From Azospirillum sp. B21 (GTDB lineage: Bacteria; Pseudomonadota; Alphaproteobacteria; Azospirillales; Azospirillaceae): a DNA stretch of 64,000 bases. Numbering within the stretch: the stretch's first letter is position 1; every line of letters starts with the position of its first letter. Positions 56,189-64,000 of the stretch are shown piece after piece. The DNA is taken from assembly GCF_008364825.1 (NCBI RefSeq), contig NZ_VTTO01000011.1, forward strand, positions 30,095 through 94,094, given 5' to 3'. Under the pieces are notes generated by a model. The model had not been told where the DNA came from. It worked only from the letters and a program-made list of their open reading frames with translations, and did no database searches. A program made the translations under genes and the position numbers.

Positions 56189-58246
56189 ATGAGTCACGAG
56201 ACTGAAGAGCAGTACCGCAGCATCTTCGAAAATGCCGTCGAAGGCATTTATCAGACCACCGTCGACGGGCGGTACCTTCGGGTCAATCCGGCGCTTGCCG
56301 ACATCTATGGGTATGCGTCGCCGGAAGACCTGATCGCCAACCTCACCGATATCGCCTGCCAGCTTTACGTCGATCCCGGCAAGCGCGAGGCCTTCGCCGA
56401 CCTGATGGCCCGCCAGGACCGCGTCCACAGTTTCGAGGCGCGCGTCTTCCGCCGTGACGGCTCCATCATCTGGATTTCGGAGAGTGCGCGCTGCGTGCGC
56501 GATAACGACGGCCGCATCCGCTATTACGAAGGCACCGTTCAGGACATCACCGAACGCAAGCAGCACGAGGAGAAGATCCGGCTGCTCGCCACCGTGTTCG
56601 ACAGCGTCGCCGACGGCATCCTGATCGTCGATCCGGAACTGACCGTCCAGGCGATCAACCCGGCCTACGAGATCATGACCGGCTTCCAGCGGGAAGAGCT
56701 GCTGCGCCGGCCACTGGTCCTCTTCGCCCCCGGCTCGCACGAGCGCGACTTCATCGACGCCATCTGGACCACCGCCCGCCAGTCCGGCCGCTGGCAGGGA
56801 GAGGTCACCAGCTTCCGCCATTCCGGGGATGCCTTTGCCGCCGCTTTGTCGGTGACGTCGGTGCGCGCGCCCAACGGCGTGCTGGAGCATTATGTCCTCA
56901 CCATTGCCGACATCAGCCAACGCAAGTCACAGGAACACCAGATCCGCTATCAGGCCAGCTTCGACCGGCTGACCGACCTGCCAAACCGCTGGCTGGTCTG
57001 CGAAAGGCTGGAGGAGGCGATCGTCCGCGCCCAGCGCAGCAAGAGCAAGGTCGCCGTCGCCTTCCTCGACCTCAACCGTTTCAAGCAGGTCAACGACACG
57101 CTGGGCCACCATGCCGGCGACGAGTTGCTGAAGCTGGTGGCGCGGCGCCTGCGCAACTGCACCCGCATGACCGACACCGTCGGCCGGCTGGGCGGGGACG
57201 AGTTCCTGATCGTTGCACCCGACGCCGCCGACCGCTCCGCCGGCGCCCGGCTGGTGGAGAAGGTGCTCTATTCGATGGACGAGCCCTTCGCCGTCCATAA
57301 TCAGGAGCTATTCTGCGGTGCGTCCATCGGCATCGCCTTCTATCCTGACGACGGCGAGACGGCGGACCAGCTTCTGCGCAACGCCGATCTCGCCATGTAC
57401 CACGCCAAGCGCAACCCGGAGCACAAATACGTCTTCTACGACGGCGGGATGCGCGAGCGCTCGGGCTTCACGCTGGGGCTGGAAAGCGATCTGCGCCGCG
57501 CCAGCGGCGGTGGCGAATTCGAACTGCATTTCCAGCCGAAGATCGACCTTGCCGGCAACCGCACCATCGGGGCGGAGGCGCTGATCCGCTGGCGCCACCC
57601 GATCCGCGGCATGGTCAGCCCGGCGGAGTTCATCCCGCTGGCCGAGGAGACCGGCCTGATCTGGGAAATCGGCGCCTGGACGCTGATCGAATCCTGCCGC
57701 CGGCTGGCTGATTGGATAAGGCGCGACCTGCCGATCCCGTCCGTTTCGGTCAACCTGTCGCCGCGCCAGTTCCAGGACGCCCGCCTCGTCGGCTTCGTCC
57801 GCAGCGTGGTGGAGTCCGCCGGCATTCCTCCCGGCCGGCTGGAACTGGAGCTGACCGAGGGCGCCATGATCGGCGACATCGAAAAGGCGGTGACCATTCT
57901 GAACGGGCTGAAGGACATCGGCGTTCGCCTGTCCATCGACGATTTCGGCACCGGTTATTCCTCGCTGGCCTATCTGAAGCGCTTCCCCATCGACACGCTG
58001 AAGATCGACCGCAGCTTCGTCCGCGACATCGTCAAGTCCACCACCGATCCGGCCATCGTCGGCACCATCGTGAACCTCGCCGAAAGCCTGGGCTTCGACA
58101 CCATCGCCGAGGGGGTGGAGACGCAGGAGCAGGCCGACATGCTGCGCCAGCAGCGCTGCACCCGCATCCAAGGCTTCCTGATCAGCCGGCCGCTGCCGGT
58201 GGACCAGTTCGAAGCGTTTCTCGGCAAGAGCGTGGTTCCGGCCTGA
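56189..58246 (+). CDS. Double PAS-GGDEF-EAL cyclic-di-GMP protein
   Basis: The 685-residue protein starts at ATG 56189 (GAGG nine bases before); upstream starts at 56066 or 56141 are less likely. Two PAS/PAC units occupy about residues 10-125 and 130-250 (VFRRDGSIIWISES, QDITERKQ, IADISQRK). GGDEF (about 255-415) keeps the active GRLGGDEFLI near 332. EAL (about 430-680) keeps GAEALIRW near 461, a VNLSPRQFQ stretch, IDDFGTGYSSL and an AEGVETQEQ. Both a cyclase and a phosphodiesterase can therefore be active. No membrane segment is seen. Sensing is probably cytoplasmic, by the PAS domains. Confidence 0.9.
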   Translation: MSHETEEQYRSIFENAVEGIYQTTVDGRYLRVNPALADIYGYASPEDLIANLTDIACQLYVDPGKREAFADLMARQDRVHSFEARVFRRDGSIIWISESARCVRDNDGRIRYYEGTVQDITERKQHEEKIRLLATVFDSVADGILIVDPELTVQAINPAYEIMTGFQREELLRRPLVLFAPGSHERDFIDAIWTTARQSGRWQGEVTSFRHSGDAFAAALSVTSVRAPNGVLEHYVLTIADISQRKSQEHQIRYQASFDRLTDLPNRWLVCERLEEAIVRAQRSKSKVAVAFLDLNRFKQVNDTLGHHAGDELLKLVARRLRNCTRMTDTVGRLGGDEFLIVAPDAADRSAGARLVEKVLYSMDEPFAVHNQELFCGASIGIAFYPDDGETADQLLRNADLAMYHAKRNPEHKYVFYDGGMRERSGFTLGLESDLRRASGGGEFELHFQPKIDLAGNRTIGAEALIRWRHPIRGMVSPAEFIPLAEETGLIWEIGAWTLIESCRRLADWIRRDLPIPSVSVNLSPRQFQDARLVGFVRSVVESAGIPPGRLELELTEGAMIGDIEKAVTILNGLKDIGVRLSIDDFGTGYSSLAYLKRFPIDTLKIDRSFVRDIVKSTTDPAIVGTIVNLAESLGFDTIAEGVETQEQADMLRQQRCTRIQGFLISRPLPVDQFEAFLGKSVVPA

Positions 58247-58435
58247 GACGCTGTTCGGTTTGCTCTGCCCCCCGGACTCCGTTCCTGTGCCCAATAGGTA
58301 GGTCGACGAAATTTCGATAGTGGTAGGGTTTCCTTTACGTTTAGGGTGCGAACCTTAAGTAGACATATTATTTCGCTCCTGGCGATATGATGCGTCGGAA
58401 ACCGCCTGTCCCACAGCGATTCCTGTCGAGGCTAC

Positions 58436-60061
58436 ATGACATCGGACGTCGCACGCTTCCTCGGCTTCGCGTTCGCCAACGCGGATGTGCTGATCGAGGT
58501 GGATGCGCGCGGGACCATCGGATTTGCGGCCGGGGCCTTGCAGAATCTCCTGGGCATCACGGACAGCGACCTGATCGGCCAGCCCATCGACCGGGTGGTG
58601 GCTGCCGGCGACCGCGGGCTGGTGCGGCGCCTGCTGCGCACCGCCGGGTCCAATCACCGGCTGCAACCGCGTGCCGTCGAGCTTGCCGGCGGCGTGAAGG
58701 CCAACCTGTCCGGCTACCGGCTCGGCCGTTCTCCCAATGTGCAGCTCACGCTGACGCGGCTGGAGAGCGGCGCCGGCAGCACGGCGCAGCCGGCCCGCGA
58801 TGCGGAGACCGGACTTCTCGACCCCGATGCCTTCCAGTCGCAATTGGGCGAGCGGTTCGGTGTCCATGTCGGCAACGCACCGCCCAAGCTGACGCTGATC
58901 AAGATCGCCGATTTCGGCGAGGTGAAGTCGCGGCTGGGTGCCGAATTGACCCTGCGCCTGCTGGGGGAGGTGGGGGCGCTGCTGCGCGTCCACGCTGCCG
59001 ACGACACTCTGGCGACCCGGCTGGGGGAGGACCGCTTCGGCCTCGTCCATGGCAGCGACGTGTCGGCCGACGCGCTGGCCAGCGAGATCGCGGTCACCGG
59101 CGCCGGCCTGTCGCCCAACGGCCTGCCTCTGGCTTCGGAGAACCTGACGCTCGACATGGCGGCGCCCGGCCTCAGCCGGGAGGATGCCGGCCGCGTGCTG
59201 ATGTTCACGGTAAAGAGCTTCGCCGAGGACGGCACCGGCTTCGACATCGCCACCATGCATGACGCGGTGAAGCTGCTGGTCGACCAGACGGTGACGCGGG
59301 TGACCAGCCTGCGCTCCACGCTGACCGACGACCGGCTGAAACTGCAGTTCCAGCCCATCGTCTCGCTCGCCACCCGCGGGCTGCACCATTACGAGGCACT
59401 GGCCCGCTTCCCCAACGGAGCCCCCGGCCCGACCATCGCCTTCGCCGAACAGGTGGGCATGGTCCATGACGTCGACCTGCTGGTCTGCGAGAAGGCGCTG
59501 GAGGTTCTGGCCGCCGATGCCGGTCTGCAGATCGCCGTCAACATGTCGGCGGCGTCACTGGGCAGCGACATCTTCGTCGTCGCCTTCCAGCAGCTGGTCG
59601 CCCGCAATCCGGCGCTGCGGTCCCGCCTGCTCGTGGAGGTGACCGAGTCGACCGGCCTCACCGACCTGCCGCGCGCCGCCCGCATCCTGGAGGATCTGCG
59701 CCGCGCCGGGCACCGCATCTGCCTGGACGATTTCGGCGCGGGGGCCGCCTCCTTCCCCTATATCCAGGCGCTGCCGGTCGATTTCGTGAAGATCGACGGC
59801 AGCTATGTGAAGCGGCTGGGCGGCAGCCCGCGCGACGACGCCATCCTGCGCGCCATGGTGGGGCTGTGCCGGGAGGTCCGCGTGCAGGTGATCGCCGAGA
59901 TGGTGGAAACTCCCGATCAGGCGGCGCAGCTCAACGCCTGGGGCTTCGAACTGGCCCAGGGCTATCATTTCGGCAGGCCCGCCGACCAGCCCGTGTATCA
60001 GGCACCCGGCCTGTTCACTCCGCCGCGCCAGCGCCCTGGCTTCGCCGACGGCCAGGTCTGA
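58436..60061 (+). CDS. EAL-domain protein with degenerate GGDEF
   Basis: The 541-residue protein starts at ATG 58436. The N-terminal 100 residues are PAS-like (FANADVLIEVDARGTIGF). Residues about 120-260 resemble GGDEF, but the signature is altered to LGEDRFGL, so cyclase activity is unlikely. The EAL domain (about 290-520) retains HHYEALARF near 318, NMSAASL, LDDFGAGAASF near 430 and AEMVETPDQ, so phosphodiesterase activity is plausible. It lies 190 bases behind the GGDEF/EAL gene. The two may be cotranscribed. Confidence 0.87.
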   Translation: MTSDVARFLGFAFANADVLIEVDARGTIGFAAGALQNLLGITDSDLIGQPIDRVVAAGDRGLVRRLLRTAGSNHRLQPRAVELAGGVKANLSGYRLGRSPNVQLTLTRLESGAGSTAQPARDAETGLLDPDAFQSQLGERFGVHVGNAPPKLTLIKIADFGEVKSRLGAELTLRLLGEVGALLRVHAADDTLATRLGEDRFGLVHGSDVSADALASEIAVTGAGLSPNGLPLASENLTLDMAAPGLSREDAGRVLMFTVKSFAEDGTGFDIATMHDAVKLLVDQTVTRVTSLRSTLTDDRLKLQFQPIVSLATRGLHHYEALARFPNGAPGPTIAFAEQVGMVHDVDLLVCEKALEVLAADAGLQIAVNMSAASLGSDIFVVAFQQLVARNPALRSRLLVEVTESTGLTDLPRAARILEDLRRAGHRICLDDFGAGAASFPYIQALPVDFVKIDGSYVKRLGGSPRDDAILRAMVGLCREVRVQVIAEMVETPDQAAQLNAWGFELAQGYHFGRPADQPVYQAPGLFTPPRQRPGFADGQV

Positions 60062-60181
60062 CCGCTTCGACCAAGGTCGTAGGACGAAATCTTTTACGAA
60101 GGAGTGGAATGAAAGCGGGGGCCTTCGCGTTCATCCGATCAAAGGGGAACAACCGCTTCCCGACACCAGGAGGACGCCGGA

Positions 60182-60535
60182 ATGACTGGCCGTTTTGGGT
60201 TTGGATTGAAAGCCGTGGTTCTGGGCGCTCTGGTCGCCGGATCGATGCTGGGCGTGACCGTCAGCCAGGCGGAGGCGGGTGACGGCTGGCGCGGGCGCGG
60301 CGATCACGGCCGCGAATGGCATGGTCCCGGCCGCGGCGGCCACGATTGGCGCCGCTGGGATCGTCCGCGGCATCACCACAGACATTGGCGCGAGCGTGAC
60401 GTCTATTACGCCCCGCCGCCGGTCATCTACGCCCCGCCCCCGCCGCCGCGGGTGATCTATGCGCCGCCGCCGCCGGTCATCTATGCGCCGGCCCCCGTCG
60501 CTCCCGGATTCGGTTTCAGCGTCAACATCCGCTGA
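60182..60535 (+). CDS. Small exported His/Arg/Trp- and Pro/Tyr-rich protein
   Basis: The 117-residue protein starts after AGGAGG. Residues 1-32 form a typical signal peptide ending in SQAEA. The next 40 residues are full of His, Arg, Trp and Gly (HHHRHWRERD). A repeated VIYAPPPP motif follows, with four copies to about residue 100. Its function is unknown; such His/Pro-rich periplasmic proteins may bind metal. It has no similar neighbour. Confidence 0.7.
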   Translation: MTGRFGFGLKAVVLGALVAGSMLGVTVSQAEAGDGWRGRGDHGREWHGPGRGGHDWRRWDRPRHHHRHWRERDVYYAPPPVIYAPPPPPRVIYAPPPPVIYAPAPVAPGFGFSVNIR

Positions 60536-60654
60536 TCATGCTGCCGTACTCCACTGGCGAAAAAGGACGGCTTCCGGCCGGGCGCCTACCGCATTATGGT
60601 GCGCCCGGTTCGGACAGCCGCCCCGCCGGGGCGCAGCAGCCAGGGAGACGGCCT

Positions 60655-61110
60655 TTGCGGGTTCTTTGTGTGTGTGCCGCGGTGGCGGGCAGCCTTCTGA
60701 TCCCCACCTCCGCCAGCGCGGCCGAGCCCCGCCTGATGGCGGCGCTCGGCAACACGATTCTGACGATGACCGACATCGGGCCGAAGCACACGCAGGTCTC
60801 GGTCAACGACAAGCCGGTCTTCGAGGACAAGGAGAGCGACATGCTGTCCTTCGTCGGCGCCTATTCCCTGAAAGACCGCTGGATCGCCCTGTTCCAGGCC
60901 GACACCGGCGCCAAGGATTGCCCGACCCGCTTCCGCATCCTCGAGGTCGGCGGGCCGCAGCCGGTGGTCTCCTATCCCTTCGGCTCGTGCAGCGATGCCG
61001 CTCAGGTCACGATCGACAACGACATGCTGACCGTTTCGATGCCGCAGCCGGCCGGCGGCGGCGAAGCCGCCTGGACCTACCGCAACGGCAAGATCGGCCG
61101 CACGAAGTAG
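60655..61110 (+). CDS. Exported hypothetical protein
   Basis: The 151-residue protein probably starts at the TTG at 60655, which is preceded by AGGGAGA; an upstream ATG at 60538 gives an atypical leader. The signal peptide (VLCVCAAVAGSLLIPTSASA) is clear, so the mature part is periplasmic. It contains LMAALGNTILTMTDIG and FRILEVGGPQPVVSYPFGSC with a pair of Cys (CPTRF and GSCSD) that could form a disulfide. Not recognised. It follows the His-rich exported gene on the same strand. Confidence 0.65.
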   Translation: MRVLCVCAAVAGSLLIPTSASAAEPRLMAALGNTILTMTDIGPKHTQVSVNDKPVFEDKESDMLSFVGAYSLKDRWIALFQADTGAKDCPTRFRILEVGGPQPVVSYPFGSCSDAAQVTIDNDMLTVSMPQPAGGGEAAWTYRNGKIGRTK

Positions 61111-61256
61111 TCGGCGGACAGGGGGGCTGGCAGAGGCGTTGGCAGGGCTGCGCATCCGGTGTGGCTGGGCGTCGCTGCCCGTCGATTGACGGGCGGGGGC
61201 GCAGCTTTTAAGGTCCGGACCTCCGCACATTCCCGTTCCGGGACAGGAAGTCCGCC

Positions 61257-62435
61257 ATGACGATCAGCCGCCCAAGCCGCCGCCCCAACAATCCGCTCTT
61301 CTCCTCGGGTCCGTGCGCGAAGCGACCGGGCTGGTCGCTCGACGCGCTGGACGGCGCGCTGCTCGGCCGCTCGCACCGCTCCAAGCCGGGCAAGGCCAAG
61401 CTGAAGGAGGTCATCGACCTCACCCGCGCGGTTCTGGCCATCCCCGGTGATTACCGCATCGGCATCGTCCCGGCCTCCGACACCGGCGCGGTGGAGATGG
61501 CGCTGTGGTCGATGCTGGGCGCCCGCGGCGTCGACATGCTGGCTTGGGAGAGCTTCGGCAAGGAATGGGTGACGGACGTCGCCAAGCAGCTGAAGCTGCC
61601 GGACGTCCGTAACCTGATCGCCCCCTACGGCGAACTGCCGGACCTGTCGGCGGTCGATTTCAGCCGCGACGTGGTCTTCACTTGGAACGGCACCACCGCC
61701 GGCGTCCGCGTGCCCGACGGCGACTGGATCGCGGACGACCGCGAAGGGCTGACCATCTGCGACGCGACATCCTCGGCCTTCGCCATGGCGATGCCCTGGA
61801 GCAAGATCGACGTCGCCACCTGGTCCTGGCAGAAGGTTCTGGGCGGCGAGGCGGCGCACGGCATGCTGGTGCTGAGCCCGCGCGCGGTGGAGCGCCTGGA
61901 GAGCTTCCAGCCCGACCGGCCGCTGCCGAAGATCTTCCGCCTGACCAAGAACGGCAAGCTGATCGAAGGCATCTTCGAAGGCGACACCATCAACACCCCG
62001 TCTATGTTGTGCGTCGAGGACGCCATCGACAGCCTGCGCTGGGCCTTGTCGGTTGGCGGCCTGACCCAGTTGATCCGCCGGTCGGAGCAAAACCTGCGCA
62101 TCGTCGCGGAGTGGGAGGAGGCCAGCAGTTGGGCCGGCTTCCTCGCCAAGGAGCCGGCGACCCGCTCCTGCACCTCCATCTGCCTGCGCTTCACCGATCC
62201 GGAGGTGACCGCTCTGCCGGAGGAAGCCCAGGCGACTTTCGCCAAGAAGCTGACTGCGCTTCTGGAGAAGGAGGAGGCCGCCTTCGACGCCGGTTCCTAC
62301 CGCGACGCCCCTCCAGGCCTGCGTCTGTGGGGCGGGGCGACGGTGGAGAACGACGATATGGAGGCGGTGCTGCCCTGGCTAGACTGGGCCTTCGCCACGG
62401 TCAAGGCGGAGATGCTTGGCCCGAAGCAGGGCTGA
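61257..62435 (+). CDS. serC: Phosphoserine aminotransferase
   Basis: The 392-residue protein matches the alphaproteobacterial/archaeal-type SerC. It opens with NNPLFSSGPCAKRPGW, which holds the substrate-binding region. Pyridoxal phosphate is bound by Lys in the WSWQKVLGGEAAHGM motif (near residue 196), with a CDATSSAFAM region nearby. The C-terminal RLWGGATVENDDMEAVLPW is conserved. It converts 3-phosphohydroxypyruvate and glutamate to phosphoserine and 2-oxoglutarate. The usual partner serA is not adjacent. A strong terminator follows. Confidence 0.92.
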   Translation: MTISRPSRRPNNPLFSSGPCAKRPGWSLDALDGALLGRSHRSKPGKAKLKEVIDLTRAVLAIPGDYRIGIVPASDTGAVEMALWSMLGARGVDMLAWESFGKEWVTDVAKQLKLPDVRNLIAPYGELPDLSAVDFSRDVVFTWNGTTAGVRVPDGDWIADDREGLTICDATSSAFAMAMPWSKIDVATWSWQKVLGGEAAHGMLVLSPRAVERLESFQPDRPLPKIFRLTKNGKLIEGIFEGDTINTPSMLCVEDAIDSLRWALSVGGLTQLIRRSEQNLRIVAEWEEASSWAGFLAKEPATRSCTSICLRFTDPEVTALPEEAQATFAKKLTALLEKEEAAFDAGSYRDAPPGLRLWGGATVENDDMEAVLPWLDWAFATVKAEMLGPKQG

Positions 62436-62489
62436 CGCCGGCAAAAGCGCAAGCCGGGCCATAGTCCACAGGCCCGTCCGATCCGATCG

Positions 62490-62530
62490 AAAGGCCCTGC
62501 CGTGGCGTGAATGCCACAGCGGGGCCTTTT
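62490..62530 (+). terminator. Strong intrinsic terminator after serC
   Basis: A long stem runs from AAAGGCCC at 62490-62497 to GGGGCC at 62521-62526 with inner arms GTGGC / GCCAC and a six-base loop, followed by TTTT. Confidence 0.85.
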
Positions 62531-62919
62531 GCGTTGATCGATTTTGTGCTGTGCAGCAAAGGATCCGGCCAAGGAACCATACGTACACAGCAGCATTTCT
62601 GCACCAGTGTGTCCGGTCCGACGCGGGATTCGGGCTGGCAAGCTTGACCATGGTTATCCACAGAACCGTGGACAAGGTGGTGGATAACCCTGTTGAACCA
62701 TCGGTCGTGCCTATCCGGAAACCGCGGTGGCCGAAGTCGGGCCGATTCGCCCGCCGGGTCGCCGAACGGGCGGCGCGGCTCTCCGGTTGAGGCACCGGCC
62801 TATCCCGAAGATGGTCTGGCGATCCTGCGGTTGTGTCCCGACCCTTAGAGTGGGAATTCCGGCGGCTCTGCTGCGCTGCGGCGGGACCGGTCACAACGAA
62901 GGAAGGGCTTGGACGGACC
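62531..62919. other. Intergenic region with DnaA-box-like cluster
   Basis: This 389-base region follows the serC terminator. It has a short palindrome TGCTGTGCAGCA near 62547 and three DnaA-box-like sites at 62654-62687. A possible 46-codon frame (62650-62790) overlaps them but is unsupported. The ribosome site for the epimerase gene lies at the end. Confidence 0.5.
62654..62687. promoter_or_regulatory. Three DnaA-box-like sites
   Basis: TTATCCACA at 62654-62662 is a perfect DnaA box. CGTGGACAA at 62667-62675 and GGTGGATAA at 62679-62687 are, on the other strand, 7/9 and 8/9 matches. The spacing is tight and the cluster lies between serC and the epimerase gene. Confidence 0.4.
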
Positions 62920-63864
62920 ATGGCGCACTACCTCATCACCGGCGGCTGCGGTTTCATCGGCTCGCATCTGGCCGACCGGCTGCTTGCCGACGGGCATCGG
63001 GTGACGATCCTCGACAACCTGTCGAGCGGTCGGCTGGACAAGAAGCCGGAGGCGGCGAAGCTGGTGGTGGGCGATGTGGCCGATCCCGATGCGGTGCGCG
63101 AGGCGATGGCCGGCGACGATGGCGAGGGGGTGGACGGCGTGTTCCACCTTGCCGCCGTCGCATCCGTGCAGAAATCGCGGGAGCTGTGGGCGGAGACCCA
63201 CCGCACCAACCTGCTGGGCACCGTCACCGTTTTCGAGGCGGCACGCGACGCCAAGCGCGGCGGTCCGATTCCCGTCGTCTACGCCTCGTCCGCTGCCATC
63301 TATGGCGACAACACCAACACGCCGCTGAAGGAGGACGAGCTTCCGCGTCCGCTGTCCGCCTATGGGGTCGACAAGCTGGGCTGCGAGATGCATGCCCGCG
63401 TCGCGTGGTCGATCCAGGGGGTGCCGACGGTCGGCTTCCGCTTCTTCAACGTCTATGGGCCGCGGCAGGACCCGATGTCGCCCTACAGCGGCGTGATCTC
63501 CATCTTCGCCCGCCGGGTGGCGCGCGGCGAGGATGTGGAGATCCACGGTGACGGCCAGCAGGTCCGCGACTTCGTCTTCGTCGGTGACGTGGTGCGCATC
63601 CTGGCGCTGGCGATGGAGCGGCGCTTCGCCGGCGCGCAGGTGTTCAACCTCTGCACCGGCCGCGCGACCTCGCTGGTGATGCTGCTGGACGTCCTGCAGG
63701 AGCTGTGCGGCAGCCAGGTTCGCCGCCGCCACTCGGAACCGCGGGCGGGCGACATCCGCGTGTCGATCGGCGACCCGTCGCTGATGCGCTCCACCTTCGA
63801 CACCGTCTGTCAGGTCGGCCTTCTCCAGGGGCTGAGCGCCACCCTGACCGGCCGCATGCCTTGA
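62920..63864 (+). CDS. NAD-dependent sugar-nucleotide epimerase/dehydratase
   Basis: The 314-residue protein is an extended short-chain dehydrogenase. Residues 8-15 hold the NAD-binding GGCGFIGS, followed by DNLSSGR. The catalytic Ser/Tyr/Lys set is YASSAAIYG and YGVDK (Tyr148, Lys152). RFFNVYGPRQDP and the DFVFVGDVVR segment match UDP-glucose 4-epimerase-like and dTDP-glucose dehydratase-like family members. It probably makes a nucleotide sugar, so it may feed the surface-glycan system. The exact substrate is unknown. It lies alone before the right end of the window. Confidence 0.86.
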   Translation: MAHYLITGGCGFIGSHLADRLLADGHRVTILDNLSSGRLDKKPEAAKLVVGDVADPDAVREAMAGDDGEGVDGVFHLAAVASVQKSRELWAETHRTNLLGTVTVFEAARDAKRGGPIPVVYASSAAIYGDNTNTPLKEDELPRPLSAYGVDKLGCEMHARVAWSIQGVPTVGFRFFNVYGPRQDPMSPYSGVISIFARRVARGEDVEIHGDGQQVRDFVFVGDVVRILALAMERRFAGAQVFNLCTGRATSLVMLLDVLQELCGSQVRRRHSEPRAGDIRVSIGDPSLMRSTFDTVCQVGLLQGLSATLTGRMP

Positions 63865-63942
63865 GGTCGGGGCCGCTACCGGAGTATGAGGGGGGCAGAA
63901 GAATCAGGTGAGCGGAGCATGACGAGGGCGGCGACGGAATCC

Positions 63943-63965
63943 CCCTCTCCCCCCCGGGGAGAGGG
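63943..63965. repeat. GC-rich REP-like palindrome
   Basis: A perfect 10-bp inverted repeat, CCCTCTCCCC and GGGGAGAGGG with a three-base loop, lies downstream of the epimerase. It resembles the other GC-rich repeats in this window. Confidence 0.5.
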
Positions 63966-64000
63966 CCGGGGTGAGGGGGATGCGCCGCGACATGCGTTCG

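Noticed and set aside
62650..62790. A 46-codon open frame after the serC terminator
   Set aside because: It has no ribosome site, is Arg/Pro-rich and overlaps the DnaA-box-like sites; nothing supports translation.

Overview
The DNA is very GC-rich. Gene content is typical of an alphaproteobacterium, most likely Azospirillum or a close relative in the Rhodospirillales. The evidence is the expanded family of TPR-glycosyltransferases, a giant RTX/Ig-repeat protein, PAS/GGDEF/EAL signalling proteins, the alphaproteobacterial type of SerC, and a candidate CtrA box. The organism call is an inference from style and gene content, not from a marker gene.

Positions 1-31.7 kb form a surface-glycan and adhesin island. 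Seven glycosyltransferases carry an N-terminal or central TPR scaffold. Each joins it to a different catalytic domain: GT11-like, GT9-like (three copies), a GT8-like plus GT41 fusion, GT61, GT4 and SPINDLY/OGT-type GT41. A sugar C-methyltransferase-like protein sits among them. Next to this cluster lies one gene of almost 15 kb (14861-29659). It encodes a roughly 4,930-residue Thr/Ser-rich protein with an RTX-like N-terminal solenoid, 39 Ig-like repeats, a SwmB-like domain, a polyproline tether, an RTX block and C-terminal HY...GxxEGR repeats. Its upstream region is an AT-rich island holding a perfect palindrome that overlaps a TTAA-N7-TTAAC CtrA-type box. Another TPR-GT9 gene follows it in reverse orientation. 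The best guess is a dedicated system that makes, and possibly glycosylates, a giant secreted adhesin. No type I exporter is present in the window.

Positions 32-46 kb hold mixed stress and signalling genes. They include a small lipoprotein, DUF421 and DUF2254 membrane proteins, a TerB/DUF533-like protein, a YdeP-type molybdopterin oxidoreductase and a DUF892 ferritin-like protein. A decayed CheR/PAS fragment is followed by an intact PAS histidine kinase and a LuxR-type response regulator. Two unknown proteins, an Asp/Glu racemase family protein and PPK2 complete this part.

Positions 46-64 kb hold a GH13-GlgE fusion (storage glucan from maltose-1-phosphate), a lipoprotein hydrolase overlapping an ABC ATPase, and an NDUFS6-like zinc protein. 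A PP2C-kinase fusion lies next to a formate/nitrite channel. Two c-di-GMP proteins, two small exported proteins, serC and an NAD-dependent sugar epimerase follow. GC-rich REP-like palindromes lie between several genes, and a cluster of DnaA-box-like sequences lies downstream of serC.
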